Source: Syntrophorhabdaceae bacterium (GTDB taxonomy: Bacteria > Desulfobacterota > Syntrophorhabdia > Syntrophorhabdales > Syntrophorhabdaceae). Taken from it: a stretch of 35,481 bases of DNA. The position numbers and the translations under genes are program-made. The notes beneath the pieces were generated by a model, which searched no databases, was not told the DNA's origin, and saw only the letters and a list, made by a program, of their open reading frames with translations. Below, piece after piece: positions 16,184-24,973 of this stretch (position 1 is its first letter; each line of letters begins with the position of its first letter). The DNA lies in NCBI GenBank assembly GCA_028698615.1, contig JAQVWF010000025.1, positions 1 through 35,481 of the forward strand. Direction: 5' to 3'.

Positions 16184-17443
16184 TTACTTCATCCACGGCG
16201 GGAATAAGACCTTTCCTTCTGACACGCTCGGCGGGAAGATCTGCACTCTTTTGCCCTTTTGCCATTGAATAATGCCCGTTACCGCGCCTTCTTTCGGATC
16301 AAGGGACGGGATGATCTGGTGTGTCTTTTTGTCGAATCTCATCCTGCCGTATACCCCCATGATGTCCAGATTCTCGAGGGCCGTGATGACCTTGTCCGAA
16401 TCGGTGCTGCCGGCTTTCTCGATTGCGTCTTTCAACTGATAAACTGCCATGTAGCTTGACGATGTGCCGTATCCCTCGGGCTCCAGGCCCCATTTTTTCT
16501 TGTAGGCATTGACAAATTTCATCGTCCAGGGAGTGATCTTCGAGGGTGAGTTTCCCCCGTTGACAAGGTTAACGATAAGGAATTCTCCCTTGCCTCCGGA
16601 GGCCTTCCAGAAACCAGGCTGCTCTGCCGCGTTAACAAACCCTACAGGGATGGACTTGAGTTTCATGTTCGACCACTGTTTGAGAAGAATGGTGCTTTCG
16701 GGCATGTCCATCCAGAGAAAGAGTATCTGGGCGCCTTTCTTGGCTGCATCGGAAAGCCCGACGGAATAGTCGGTGGTCCCTGTGGGATAGATCTTGGGCG
16801 CGACCACGGTCCAGCCCTTCGCTGTCAGGGCCTTCTCCATTGCCGCTCCACCCGCCCGGGCATGTGCGACATCCTGAACCAGGATGGCGGCGGTGTTGAA
16901 CCCGTGGCTCTTCTTCATGTCTTCGAGGAGGGTCACAAACTCCGTCATCATGACGCCGACATGACTCGTATTCCGAAAGCAATATTTATACTTGTCGTAA
17001 TTGCTCGCAATCCTCTTCTGATATGCGGGCGTCAACACGCCGGTAGTGATGATACTCACCTTCTTGTACTTGCTGAGGATGTCCATGGCCGCCAGGGCCG
17101 CTTCCGACCGTACCGGGCCGCCGATGATGAAATCCGCCTTCTTTTCAAGTATCAGCTTTTCCAACCCCAGCAGTGCCTCACTGACAGGCACACCCGGTTC
17201 GAGGTCCCTCGTATCGATCACCTCGACCTGCAGCGGCCTCTTGACGTTTCCTACCTTAACCCCACCCGCGGCATTGATCTCATCGGCCGCCAGCTTGATC
17301 CCCCTCTCGGCGTCCCAGCCATACAGGAACGCGGTCGCGAGCGGAGCACCAATGACGATGGGTTTCTCTGCGCCCAAGGTCAAGCCGGGCAAAAAGAATC
17401 CCATGGCACATAACATAAGGATGATGCACACCAACTTTCTCAT
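16184..17443 (-). CDS. livK: periplasmic substrate-binding protein, LivK/LivJ type
   Basis: A 419-residue exported protein. The ATG at 17443 is chosen because a strong GGGGGAGG lies five bases before it and it starts a clear signal peptide (MRKLVCIILMLCAMGFFLPG, cleavage after about residue 25); upstream open frame is leader DNA. The mature part has the type I periplasmic fold of Peripla_BP_6 proteins: IVIGAPLATAFLYGWDAERG, AADEINAAGGV, DFIIGGPVRSEA and ITTGVLTPAYQKR. Proteins of this type bind amino acids, but in anaerobes many bind aromatic or other carboxylates. Its link to an acyl-CoA ligase favours an organic acid here, as an inference. It is the first gene after the sigma54 promoter. 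Confidence 0.93.
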   Translation of the reverse strand: MRKLVCIILMLCAMGFFLPGLTLGAEKPIVIGAPLATAFLYGWDAERGIKLAADEINAAGGVKVGNVKRPLQVEVIDTRDLEPGVPVSEALLGLEKLILEKKADFIIGGPVRSEAALAAMDILSKYKKVSIITTGVLTPAYQKRIASNYDKYKYCFRNTSHVGVMMTEFVTLLEDMKKSHGFNTAAILVQDVAHARAGGAAMEKALTAKGWTVVAPKIYPTGTTDYSVGLSDAAKKGAQILFLWMDMPESTILLKQWSNMKLKSIPVGFVNAAEQPGFWKASGGKGEFLIVNLVNGGNSPSKITPWTMKFVNAYKKKWGLEPEGYGTSSSYMAVYQLKDAIEKAGSTDSDKVITALENLDIMGVYGRMRFDKKTHQIIPSLDPKEGAVTGIIQWQKGKRVQIFPPSVSEGKVLFPPWMK

Positions 17444-17503
17444 AATTGCCTCCCCCTGGTGATAAGATTTGATGCCTTTTGTTGAACCTTTGGATGATGG
17501 AAA

Positions 17504-17519
17504 AGCAATATTTATGCCA
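17504..17519 (-). promoter_or_regulatory. sigma54 (RpoN) -24/-12 promoter of the liv operon
   Basis: On the minus strand TGGCAT (17519-17514), exactly five bases (AAATA) and TTGCT (17508-17504) match the TGGCAC-N5-TTGCW consensus with one change. Transcription would start near 17493, about 50 bases before livK. The NtrC-type regulator and its kinase are encoded just upstream, which supports the call. Confidence 0.8.
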
Positions 17520-17644
17520 TGTCCACCATCGAGAAACCTCTTGCGGCAGGTCAAGGATACTGTTTGCGGCAACCTACAGGTCAATCCACGACAGACATCC
17601 GGGGCAATGCCCGAAACCGGTCATGAGGGCAAATTGCAGAAAAC

Positions 17645-17673
17645 TTTCAATTGGCATGCAGCGACAATTGAAA
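17645..17673. promoter_or_regulatory. perfect 9-bp inverted repeat, candidate enhancer for the NtrC-type regulator
   Basis: TTTCAATTG (17645-17653) and CAATTGAAA (17665-17673) are exact inverted copies with an 11-base spacer. The site is about 130-155 bases upstream of the sigma54 promoter, the usual distance for an activator site, and starts eight bases after the stop of the small HTH gene. It could also be a weak AT-rich hairpin at the end of the regulator transcript. Confidence 0.6.
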
Positions 17674-17680
17674 CAAATTA

Positions 17681-17848
17681 TTACTTGCAGGGGATTGCTT
17701 TTGGTCTTGTGATCCCGGTACTGTTGATCTCTTTTACGAGAATGTCTTCGGAAATTTCAAGGATGGCGCTGGCCTCTTTCAGATTCCAGCATGTCTTTTC
17801 GAGCACTTTGCATATGTGCTCTTTGCGTATCTCTTGCAGGGTTTTCAT
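17681..17848 (-). CDS. free-standing Fis-type HTH small protein, 55 residues
   Basis: A 55-residue protein (MKTLQEIRKEHICKVLEKTC at the start) that is one Fis-type helix-turn-helix unit and nothing else. Aligned by eye with residues 406-451 of the NtrC-type regulator encoded 58 bases upstream, 18 of 46 positions are identical, including TLQ, K-x-H-I-x-K-V-L, T-x-W and the IL-x-IS turn. The recognition helix differs: the regulator has ISRPTLRQKL and the small protein ISEDILVKEI, replacing basic and polar contact residues with acidic ones. It may be a partner or modulator of the regulator rather than an ordinary DNA binder. There is no strong ribosome-binding site, so it may be poorly translated or a decaying duplicate. 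Confidence 0.7.
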   Translation of the reverse strand: MKTLQEIRKEHICKVLEKTCWNLKEASAILEISEDILVKEINSTGITRPKAIPCK

Positions 17849-17906
17849 CGAAGAAGTCACGAAGGTAGCATTTGCAATTAGGATGCCAGCGATAATGAGG
17901 GATGGA

Positions 17907-19271
17907 TCACAAAGGAAGGGTTATGTCGTATTCCTTCAATTTCTGCCTGAGGGTTGGCCGGGATATCCCAAGGATGCCGCAGGTCTTGCCGAAATGCCAG
18001 CCGGTATGCTGCAGAACCTTGACAATGTGGACCTTCTCGACATCCTGCAGAGTGGTCATGACGTCGACATCGCTCCTCGTCTCTTCCCCGGCTGTGCCTT
18101 CCTTTTCCAGCAATGTTACGATGAATTCGTCAAGGATCACCTCACCCGGCGTAGAGATGACTCCCCTCGTCAGGACGTTCTCCAGCTCGCGGACATTGCC
18201 GGGCCAGGGATAGGTCAGCAGTCTTTCGATGGCCCTTTCTTCAACCCTTTTTATACTATGATGGAGGTCGGCGTTGATCTTCTTTAAAAGATATTGTATG
18301 AGCACCGGGATATCGGAACGTCTGTCGCGAAGGGGCGGCACCCTGATCATGGCAACGCTGAGCCTGTAGAAAAGGTCCTCCCTGAAGTGCCCTTCACGGA
18401 CCATCTGCCAGAGGTCTTTATTCGTCGCCGCTATGACCCTGGCATTGGATTTCAAGCTGCGCTCGCCGCCCACGTGTTCGAATTCCTTCTCCTGGAGAAA
18501 CCTCAGTATCTTGGCCTGCAGTTCAAAAGGGATCTCACCCACCTCGTCCAGAAAGATCGTTCCCTCTCCGGCAAGTTCGAACTTTCCTTTCTTCGTTGCG
18601 ATGGCACCCGTGAACGAACCCTTCTCGTGCCCGAAAAGCTCGCTCTCCAGAAGCGTTCCGACTATGGACGAGCAATTGATCCCAATGAACGGTGCGTCGT
18701 TCGCCTGGCTGTGATAGTGGATCGCCCTGGCTATCATTTCCTTGCCCGTGCCCGTCTCCCCTTCTATCAGGACCGTTACCTTGTTCTCGGACAATATCCC
18801 GATGGCCTTGAAGATCTCCTTCATTGCCCGGCTCTTACCGATGATCTTTCCCTTCTCGTATATCAGGGAAGGATCGAGAGATATTGCGTTAGCGGCGGAC
18901 CCGGGCGCCCCGGCCCTGGCGGCGCGTTGAACGGCGCTCTCCAGTTCCTCGATGTCGATCGGCTTCGGTATGTACTCGCAGGCGCCGAATTTCATCGCCT
19001 TGATGGTCGTATCCATATCGTGAAAAGCGGTTATAATGATGACATTGCTCTTCCTGGTCGTCTCGCGGAACTCCTTGAGGACCTCAAGCCCATCCTTGTC
19101 GGGAAGGCGAACATCCAGCACGATCACGTCCGGCTTGAAGGAATCATTCTTTTCGATCCCCTCGGCGGCCGTCATGGCACAGGCCACCTCGTAACCCTTC
19201 TCGCTCAAAAACATCTCAAGGGACTCGAGAAGCGACCTTTCATCATCAACGATGAGTATCTTTTTTCTCAT
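17907..19271 (-). CDS. NtrC-family sigma54-dependent response regulator
   Basis: A 454-residue three-domain activator. Residues 1-120 are a receiver domain with Asp9/Asp10, the phosphorylation site Asp53 (VLDVRLPDKDG), Thr81 and Lys103. Residues about 140-375 are the AAA+ domain: Walker A GETGTGKE (171-178), the sigma54-contact loop GSFTGA (218-223, Ser in place of the common Ala), Walker B TIFLDE (238-243) and the FREDLFYRL arginine region (297-305). Residues 406-451 are a Fis-type HTH. It starts inside the end of the kinase gene and likely activates the sigma54 promoter at 17504-17519 after phosphorylation. Confidence 0.95.
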   Translation of the reverse strand: MRKKILIVDDERSLLESLEMFLSEKGYEVACAMTAAEGIEKNDSFKPDVIVLDVRLPDKDGLEVLKEFRETTRKSNVIIITAFHDMDTTIKAMKFGACEYIPKPIDIEELESAVQRAARAGAPGSAANAISLDPSLIYEKGKIIGKSRAMKEIFKAIGILSENKVTVLIEGETGTGKEMIARAIHYHSQANDAPFIGINCSSIVGTLLESELFGHEKGSFTGAIATKKGKFELAGEGTIFLDEVGEIPFELQAKILRFLQEKEFEHVGGERSLKSNARVIAATNKDLWQMVREGHFREDLFYRLSVAMIRVPPLRDRRSDIPVLIQYLLKKINADLHHSIKRVEERAIERLLTYPWPGNVRELENVLTRGVISTPGEVILDEFIVTLLEKEGTAGEETRSDVDVMTTLQDVEKVHIVKVLQHTGWHFGKTCGILGISRPTLRQKLKEYDITLPL

Positions 19272-20796
19272 GGTTCCGCCTTCGCACGGGCACCGTCATC
19301 GAAAGATGCACACCCCCCGTTCTCTTTGTGGCAATGTCGACTGCTCCGCCATGCGCCTCTATGACCTTTTTCACATTCCACAGCCCCAGACCGGTACCCT
19401 TTTTCTTGTTGCTGAAGAAAGGGTCGAAGACATAGGGCAGATCTTCATCGGCTATGCCGGGCCCGTTATCATCGACCTCTATGCTGACGTGCCGTCCACC
19501 TTTCGGCACATATCTTGTTCTTATGCCGATCTGCCCGCCTTCGGGAAGGACATCGATGGAATTCTGCAAGACGTTGATAATGGCCTGCTCGATCTTGTCG
19601 CGGTCGATCAGCATCTTCGGGATCTGCCTTGAGAACCTCTTCCGCACTTCAATGCCCTTTGCCTGAAACCTTACCGTCATCATCTCAAGACAGGAATCGA
19701 TTATCGGCTTGATGGACGCGGACCTGAAGTCCAGCCTGAGAGGTTTTGCGAAATCGAGCATCTCCGTCAGGATCCTTTCGAGACGCGATATCTCCTCCGT
19801 CATGATCTCCATGCGCCGTTTGTCGTTCCCCTTGAACTCCAGCTTTTTGAGCAGTATCTGTATATTCATCTTGACCGAGGAGAGGGGGTTGCGTATCTCA
19901 TGGGCGAGAGAGGTGGTAAGCTGGCCGATATGGGCAAGGCTCTCCGATTCCCGGACCTTCCTTTCCATCTCAACGCGCTCCGTTATATCCCTGCAGATCC
20001 CGACCGCCGCCTTCCCTCCGCGGTAGATGATGAGCTTGACCTTGTTCTCGGTGGGGAGTGTGCGGCCATCCCGGGTGCGCCGGAAATACATGTAGAGGTC
20101 CTGGGCTACGCCCCTCTCGACCCGCGTCTGGTAGAGCTTTCTCACCTCGCTGCGGGATTCGGGGGCGATAAAATCAAGGTAGGGTCTGCCAATGACCTCG
20201 GCCACCGTGTAATCGTGGAGATCGCAGAAGGCCTTGTTCGCAAAGACGATGATGCCGTTCTGGTTGACAAAATAGCCGTCATTTATGTCCTCTACAAGCA
20301 CACGGTACTGGGCCTCCGATTCGGCAAGTTCACTGGTTCGCTCGTCAACCTGTTTCTTGAGGTCCTGGGCATGGTCTCTTATCTGCTTTTCGTGGAGCTG
20401 CTGAAAATTGTCGCTGAACCTGGTGATGGTATAATAGAGGCACTCGTTGACGCGCTCGAGAGCGTCTTGCAGTTCATCGTTCTTCACCTGCGCCGTCAGG
20501 ACGGGCGTCACGATCTTCCTGAACATCTCGTACGCTCCCTGCACCTCTGAAAGGTAAAACCCGCCCAGCAGCCTCAACGCGGTGATCCATCGGATATGGC
20601 AATCTATCATCCGATAGTCGCGGTCGACGAGCACGGCGTAGCTTGCATCGAAGGCCGCCGCGCAGGTTATCCAGAGCTCGGTCGAGGGCCGGCGGCCATA
20701 GTGCGGCCCCATCTCGTCATGAAGCCGATAGACCCATTCCGAGATCATGTCTTCCCTTTTTCTCCTGAGGATTTCCGCAACGTGCATCACTACCAT
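19246..20796 (-). CDS. cytoplasmic PAS sensor histidine kinase
   Basis: A 516-residue kinase with no membrane helix, so it senses something inside the cell. Residues about 5-135 are helical and resemble the RsbRD-type N-terminal sensor region. A coiled stretch (about 132-160) leads to a PAS domain (about 162-275, with YFVNQNGIIVFANKAFCDL). The transmitter has the H-box SLAHEIRNPLSS (phospho-acceptor His299), N-box INVLQNSID (407-415), DDNGPGI (442-448) and DPFFSNKKKGTGLGLWNVKKV. Its end overlaps the regulator start by 26 bases, showing a co-translated two-component pair. An ATG at 20787 is an alternative start; ribosome-binding sites for both are weak. Confidence 0.93.
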   Translation of the reverse strand: MVVMHVAEILRRKREDMISEWVYRLHDEMGPHYGRRPSTELWITCAAAFDASYAVLVDRDYRMIDCHIRWITALRLLGGFYLSEVQGAYEMFRKIVTPVLTAQVKNDELQDALERVNECLYYTITRFSDNFQQLHEKQIRDHAQDLKKQVDERTSELAESEAQYRVLVEDINDGYFVNQNGIIVFANKAFCDLHDYTVAEVIGRPYLDFIAPESRSEVRKLYQTRVERGVAQDLYMYFRRTRDGRTLPTENKVKLIIYRGGKAAVGICRDITERVEMERKVRESESLAHIGQLTTSLAHEIRNPLSSVKMNIQILLKKLEFKGNDKRRMEIMTEEISRLERILTEMLDFAKPLRLDFRSASIKPIIDSCLEMMTVRFQAKGIEVRKRFSRQIPKMLIDRDKIEQAIINVLQNSIDVLPEGGQIGIRTRYVPKGGRHVSIEVDDNGPGIADEDLPYVFDPFFSNKKKGTGLGLWNVKKVIEAHGGAVDIATKRTGGVHLSMTVPVRRRNHEKKDTHR

Positions 20797-20862
20797 TCTA
20801 TGCGCAACGAAAAAGAAACGTCAAGACCCGCATCCGGTTGTTATTCCCCGGTACGGCCACCT

Positions 20863-20872
20863 GTGATATACT
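20863..20872 (+). promoter_or_regulatory. extended -10 promoter candidate for the P-type ATPase gene
   Basis: TGATATACT gives a TG-N-TATACT extended -10 (TATACT at 20867-20872) with only a poor -35. It faces the ATPase gene across the divergent gap with the histidine kinase gene. Confidence 0.4.
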
Positions 20873-20987
20873 TTCTGTTCGCAAAAGGTCTCCGAAGAAG
20901 CTGGAAGGCGGGACCACACGACACATCGGACGTCCCATGGAAGGGCATCGGTTAAGAGCAGGGCGCAACCAGGTGGAGGTGAAGGTC

Positions 20988-23660
20988 ATGAAATGGTACC
21001 AGCTGGATACAGAAGCGGTCTTCCTTGAAAGAGATACCCGCCCCGAGGGTCTTACGGCCTCAGAAGTGCAAGAGCGCTTGGAGCAATATGGCCCCAACAG
21101 TCTGCCCGAGGAAGAGGGACTCAGTCGCCTTAAGGTCCTGCTCCATCAGTTCACAAGCCCCCTCATATACATCCTCATCGCGGCAGCCTTTGTGACCGCC
21201 ATCCTCAAGGAATACATCGATACGGGCGTTATAGTTGCGGTGGTCATCCTCAATGCCATTGTCGGCTATCTTCAGGAGTACAAGGCGGAAACGAGCGTCC
21301 GGGCCCTCAAGAATATGGTTATTGCAAAGGCACGCGTCGTCCGTGAGGGCAACGAAGAGGAGATCCCCAGCCAGGATCTCGTGCCGGGCGATATCGTGCT
21401 CCTCGCGTCGGGCGCAAAGGTGCCGGCAGACCTGAGGCTCTTCGAGGTCAATGAGTTGCGGGCCGAAGAGGCCGCATTGACCGGAGAATCCCTTCCCGTG
21501 CAGAAAACCCTTAATGCCATAGCCGAGGACCACCTCACGGCCGGGGACCAAACGAACATAGCCTTCATGGGAACGAGCATCGTCAACGGCCGCGCCCGGG
21601 GCATCGTTGTAGAAACGGGACGAAGGACAGTGCTGGGACAAATAGCCCGGGACGTAAAGGAACTCTCCGTCACGGAAACCCCCCTCCAGCGCAAGATCGT
21701 CAAGTTTGCCCAGTTCATCGGGATCCTCGTGCTGGGAAGCGCCGCCGCCATAATCGCTTTCGGCCTCTTCCTCGGCATGACCCTGAAGGAACTGTTCACC
21801 ACCGCCGTCGCCGCTGCTGTAGCCACGGTACCCGAGGGACTTCCCATCGTGGTGACGGTTACCATGGCCATAGGCATCACCCGTATGGCACGCCGCAACG
21901 CCATCATGCGCAAACTCTCCGCCGTGGAGACCCTGGGAAGCACCACGGTGATCTGCTCCGATAAGACGGGAACGCTGACAAAGAACGAGATGACCGTCAA
22001 GGCCGTCTATGACGGACATCACGCCTTTGAGGTGACGGGCAGCGGCTATGACCCGGAAGGCAAGATACTTCATGAATGGGAACCTACCGATGAAGCATCC
22101 CTGAAAGGATTGCGCACCCTGCTGAGGATCGGCCTTCTGTGCAACGAATCGCGCATGACAGAGGAAGACGGCCTGCTCAGGGTGGACGGCGACCCGACGG
22201 AAGGGGCCCTCATCGTGTCCGCCATGAAAGCGGGGCTTGATTTCGACACGGAGAAGAAGAAAAACCCACAGGTGGGGCTCATACCCTTTGAGTCCGATCG
22301 CGGTTTCATGGCAACCCTTCATCACCATAACGGTGGGAGACTGATTTTCCTCAAGGGAGCCCCGGAAAGGGTGCTCGACATGTGCACAAACCTTTCCTCG
22401 GGAGAAATCATAAACAGGACGGAGATCGAGAAGATCGCAGAGGGGTTCGCCGGGGATGGGATGAGGGTTCTGGCGATGGCGTACAAGGAGGTCGACACAG
22501 GCACCCCGGGAGAGACATTCACCCACGACCACCTCGGTACCCATTTGATCTTTGCGGGTCTCCAGGGTATGATCGATCCCCCGCGACCGGAGGCCATTGA
22601 GGCTATCAGCGGATGCAAGGAGGCGGGCATCAGGGTGGCCATGATCACCGGTGACCATGCAGTGACCGCCTCGGCCATAGGCAGGATGATCGGACTGGGC
22701 GAAAGCAAGGCCCCCGCGATCACCGGTAAGGAACTGGAAACAATGAGTGATGATGACCTCTTCGACAGGGTTCAGGAGACCACCGTCTATGCCCGGGTCT
22801 CGCCGCAGCATAAGCTCCGGATCGTCCAGCAATATATGCGGCACGGAGAGGTCGTGGCAGTCACCGGCGACGGCGTCAACGACGCCCCCGCCCTGAAGGC
22901 CGCACACATAGGGGCCGCCATGGGAAAAACGGGAACCGATGTGGCCCGTGAGGCCGCCGACATGGTCGTCACCGACGACAACTTCGCCTCCATTTTCCAC
23001 GCCGTGGAGGAAGGAAGGATTGTCTTCGACAACATACGGAAGGTCACGATGTTCCTCATTCCCACGGGGTTCGCCGCCATCCTTTCGATCCTTGCATCCA
23101 TGTTCCTCGGCATACCCATCCCCTTCGTGGCGGCCCAGCTCCTGTGGATCAACCTCGTCACCAACGGCCTGCAGGACGTGGCCCTGGCCTTTGAACCAGG
23201 AGAAAAGGACATCATCAGGAGAAAACCGCGCGGCCCGAAGGAAGGCATAATGTCGGGCCTCATGTTCCAGCGAAGCGTTATCGTCGGAATCCTGATCGCC
23301 GCCGGCGTCGTCTACAACTTTCATGACGCCCTGTCGGACGGTTCCTCTATTGAGCACGCCAGGACCATTGCCATGACGACCATGGTCATCTTCCAGTTCT
23401 TTCATGCCTGGAACTCACGATCCGAGAGACAGTCCGTCTTCCAGGTCAATCTCCTGGGCAATCCCTTTCTGTTCTACAGCCTGATCGCGGCAGCCCTTGC
23501 ACAGATTGCCGTTATTTACGTGCCCGCTCTCCAGTGGGTCTTCAGAACCGATGCGCTCTCCGGGGCTGAGTGGCTGAGGATCGTTGCCGTGGCGATCACC
23601 GTCATAGCGGCGGTGGAGATCGACAAGCTGGTGCGGAAAAAGGATCGATTGAAAAGATAA
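20988..23660 (+). CDS. P2-type cation-transporting ATPase
   Basis: An 890-residue inner-membrane pump. The ATG at 20988 is preceded by GGAGGTGA at five bases; upstream frame is not coding. Domains: cation-ATPase N-terminal region (1-60), actuator motif TGES (165-168), PEGLP in helix 4 (282-286), phosphorylation site DKTGTLT with Asp325, and hinge TGDGVNDAP (about 626-634). Helix 6 reads NLVTNGLQDVALAFEP, where SERCA has an Asp for the Asn of TNG. PEGLP in helix 4 places it with calcium and sodium/potassium-type pumps rather than heavy-metal pumps. The ion is not certain. The last helices are complete, and the C-terminus is basic. Confidence 0.93.
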   Translation: MKWYQLDTEAVFLERDTRPEGLTASEVQERLEQYGPNSLPEEEGLSRLKVLLHQFTSPLIYILIAAAFVTAILKEYIDTGVIVAVVILNAIVGYLQEYKAETSVRALKNMVIAKARVVREGNEEEIPSQDLVPGDIVLLASGAKVPADLRLFEVNELRAEEAALTGESLPVQKTLNAIAEDHLTAGDQTNIAFMGTSIVNGRARGIVVETGRRTVLGQIARDVKELSVTETPLQRKIVKFAQFIGILVLGSAAAIIAFGLFLGMTLKELFTTAVAAAVATVPEGLPIVVTVTMAIGITRMARRNAIMRKLSAVETLGSTTVICSDKTGTLTKNEMTVKAVYDGHHAFEVTGSGYDPEGKILHEWEPTDEASLKGLRTLLRIGLLCNESRMTEEDGLLRVDGDPTEGALIVSAMKAGLDFDTEKKKNPQVGLIPFESDRGFMATLHHHNGGRLIFLKGAPERVLDMCTNLSSGEIINRTEIEKIAEGFAGDGMRVLAMAYKEVDTGTPGETFTHDHLGTHLIFAGLQGMIDPPRPEAIEAISGCKEAGIRVAMITGDHAVTASAIGRMIGLGESKAPAITGKELETMSDDDLFDRVQETTVYARVSPQHKLRIVQQYMRHGEVVAVTGDGVNDAPALKAAHIGAAMGKTGTDVAREAADMVVTDDNFASIFHAVEEGRIVFDNIRKVTMFLIPTGFAAILSILASMFLGIPIPFVAAQLLWINLVTNGLQDVALAFEPGEKDIIRRKPRGPKEGIMSGLMFQRSVIVGILIAAGVVYNFHDALSDGSSIEHARTIAMTTMVIFQFFHAWNSRSERQSVFQVNLLGNPFLFYSLIAAALAQIAVIYVPALQWVFRTDALSGAEWLRIVAVAITVIAAVEIDKLVRKKDRLKR

Positions 23661-23696
23661 GGGGAAAGAGGATCTGGATCGATCCCGGTCTGCGCC

Positions 23697-24695
23697 CTAC
23701 CCTGCGGATCGCTGCCAGTCGGACTTTACAAATTCCAGAATTCTTTGCGCCCTCTCGGAAAAGACGTGGATTCCCTCCCAATTGGGCCGTGAGAGGGTTT
23801 TCTGCATGAGAAGGCCATCTTCCCCGAACCATTGCGGCAGTACACCGCCGAAAAAGTAGCCCCTGTTTCCCAACAGGCCGGCAACCTTGCCGACCCACGG
23901 CTCCGACAGCTTGAGCCAGACCTGGACCACTTCCACATTCTGGTCGAGGATGCGCTCCTCTTCCGATATGAAAGCGTTCAAGAAATCCGGCCCCGCCTCG
24001 CGGACGGCCACCCGGGCCACCCGGGCAAAGTCATATATCTCTGTATCGAACCTGGTCTGTCCCGCGACGGGAAGGTCATCACCCGACACGGTGAAGGACC
24101 GCTTGTCGTCAAGACCCTCATATATATACTCAAGAAAGCGGGCATACATGTCGGGGACATGGATGATATGTGAATTCCGGACAACCGTTATGAACATGAG
24201 GATCGTCGCCACCCGTCCCGATGCGCTCTTCTCCTTATCGTAGGCCTCCGCGGGCATAAGGTCCACCTCGAGGGCCGTTTCGACAAAGGGCAGATTGGCA
24301 AGAGCGGCCTTCTGGATATACACATGGTTGCAGACGGGCTCACCGAAAAACACCTTGACTCCCTCAATGCCGGCCATCATCCTGCCGACGTACTGAAAGA
24401 TCATGCCCATAACACCCGCATTCCGGAAGGCTGGCAGGACCGCCCCGTTCCCCTTCTCGTAAACCCCTTTGTCCGGCGCCGCCCGGAAAAGGGAACTATA
24501 TCCGATGACCCTGTTATCCGGCGACCTGACAACAATCGGTATCTGGTCGCGCCTCTCAAAAGCCTCGACGAGCCCCCTGGGGTCATAGACGATCTTTGCC
24601 GGATAAGCATCCCCGTACACTTCGGTAAAAAGCTTCGCCACGCCTTCGGCGTCTTCGGGTCTGAAAAGACCCGTGGTCAATTCCTCCTTGTCCAT
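23697..24695 (-). CDS. GNAT-fold N-acetyltransferase-like protein
   Basis: A 332-residue cytoplasmic protein that starts at 24695 behind GGAAGGTG (a frame extension to 24749 lacks such a site). The N-terminal half is a GNAT domain: LFRPEDAEGVAKLFTEVYGD, VIGYSSLF and the acetyl-CoA loop region AVLPAFRNAGVMGMIFQYV (about 89-107). The C-terminal half (about 190-330) may be a second, degenerate GNAT-like domain ending in WVGKVAGLLGNRGYFFGGVLP. The substrate is unknown. It converges on the P-type ATPase gene with 36 bases between stops and no clear terminator. I see no operon partner. Confidence 0.8.
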   Translation of the reverse strand: MDKEELTTGLFRPEDAEGVAKLFTEVYGDAYPAKIVYDPRGLVEAFERRDQIPIVVRSPDNRVIGYSSLFRAAPDKGVYEKGNGAVLPAFRNAGVMGMIFQYVGRMMAGIEGVKVFFGEPVCNHVYIQKAALANLPFVETALEVDLMPAEAYDKEKSASGRVATILMFITVVRNSHIIHVPDMYARFLEYIYEGLDDKRSFTVSGDDLPVAGQTRFDTEIYDFARVARVAVREAGPDFLNAFISEEERILDQNVEVVQVWLKLSEPWVGKVAGLLGNRGYFFGGVLPQWFGEDGLLMQKTLSRPNWEGIHVFSERAQRILEFVKSDWQRSAG

Positions 24696-24865
24696 TTCAC
24701 ACCTTCCTTTGATGTTACGGGGCCGCAACCCCTCCAGGCTACCCGGCATCTTCGCGGAAATCTGACAATCACAATAAGCTATTCCGCCGAAAAAATCAAA
24801 ATGATGATATCAGGCCTCAGCTTAGAGGTGACAGATCCCTCCCCGCATAGACCCTCTTTTTACGG

Positions 24866-24894
24866 TTGCTTCATCGTTGTCTCCCATGTTATAT
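24866..24894 (+). promoter_or_regulatory. candidate promoter of the DUF364 metal operon
   Basis: TTGCTT (24866-24871), a 17-base spacer and TTATAT (24889-24894; TATATA one base on). It precedes the DUF364 gene by a leader of about 130 bases. Confidence 0.45.
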
Positions 24895-24973
24895 AGCGCT
24901 TATGCTCCTGTCCATACACCGTCTGACTTCTGTCTGCGGTACAGGCGAAAGATCACGAACGTTGGCATCTGAA

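Noticed and set aside
21060-23405. 781-codon open frame on the minus strand
   Set aside because: Antisense to the P-type ATPase, whose motifs are all intact; the product is His/Gly/Asp-rich without recognisable domains.
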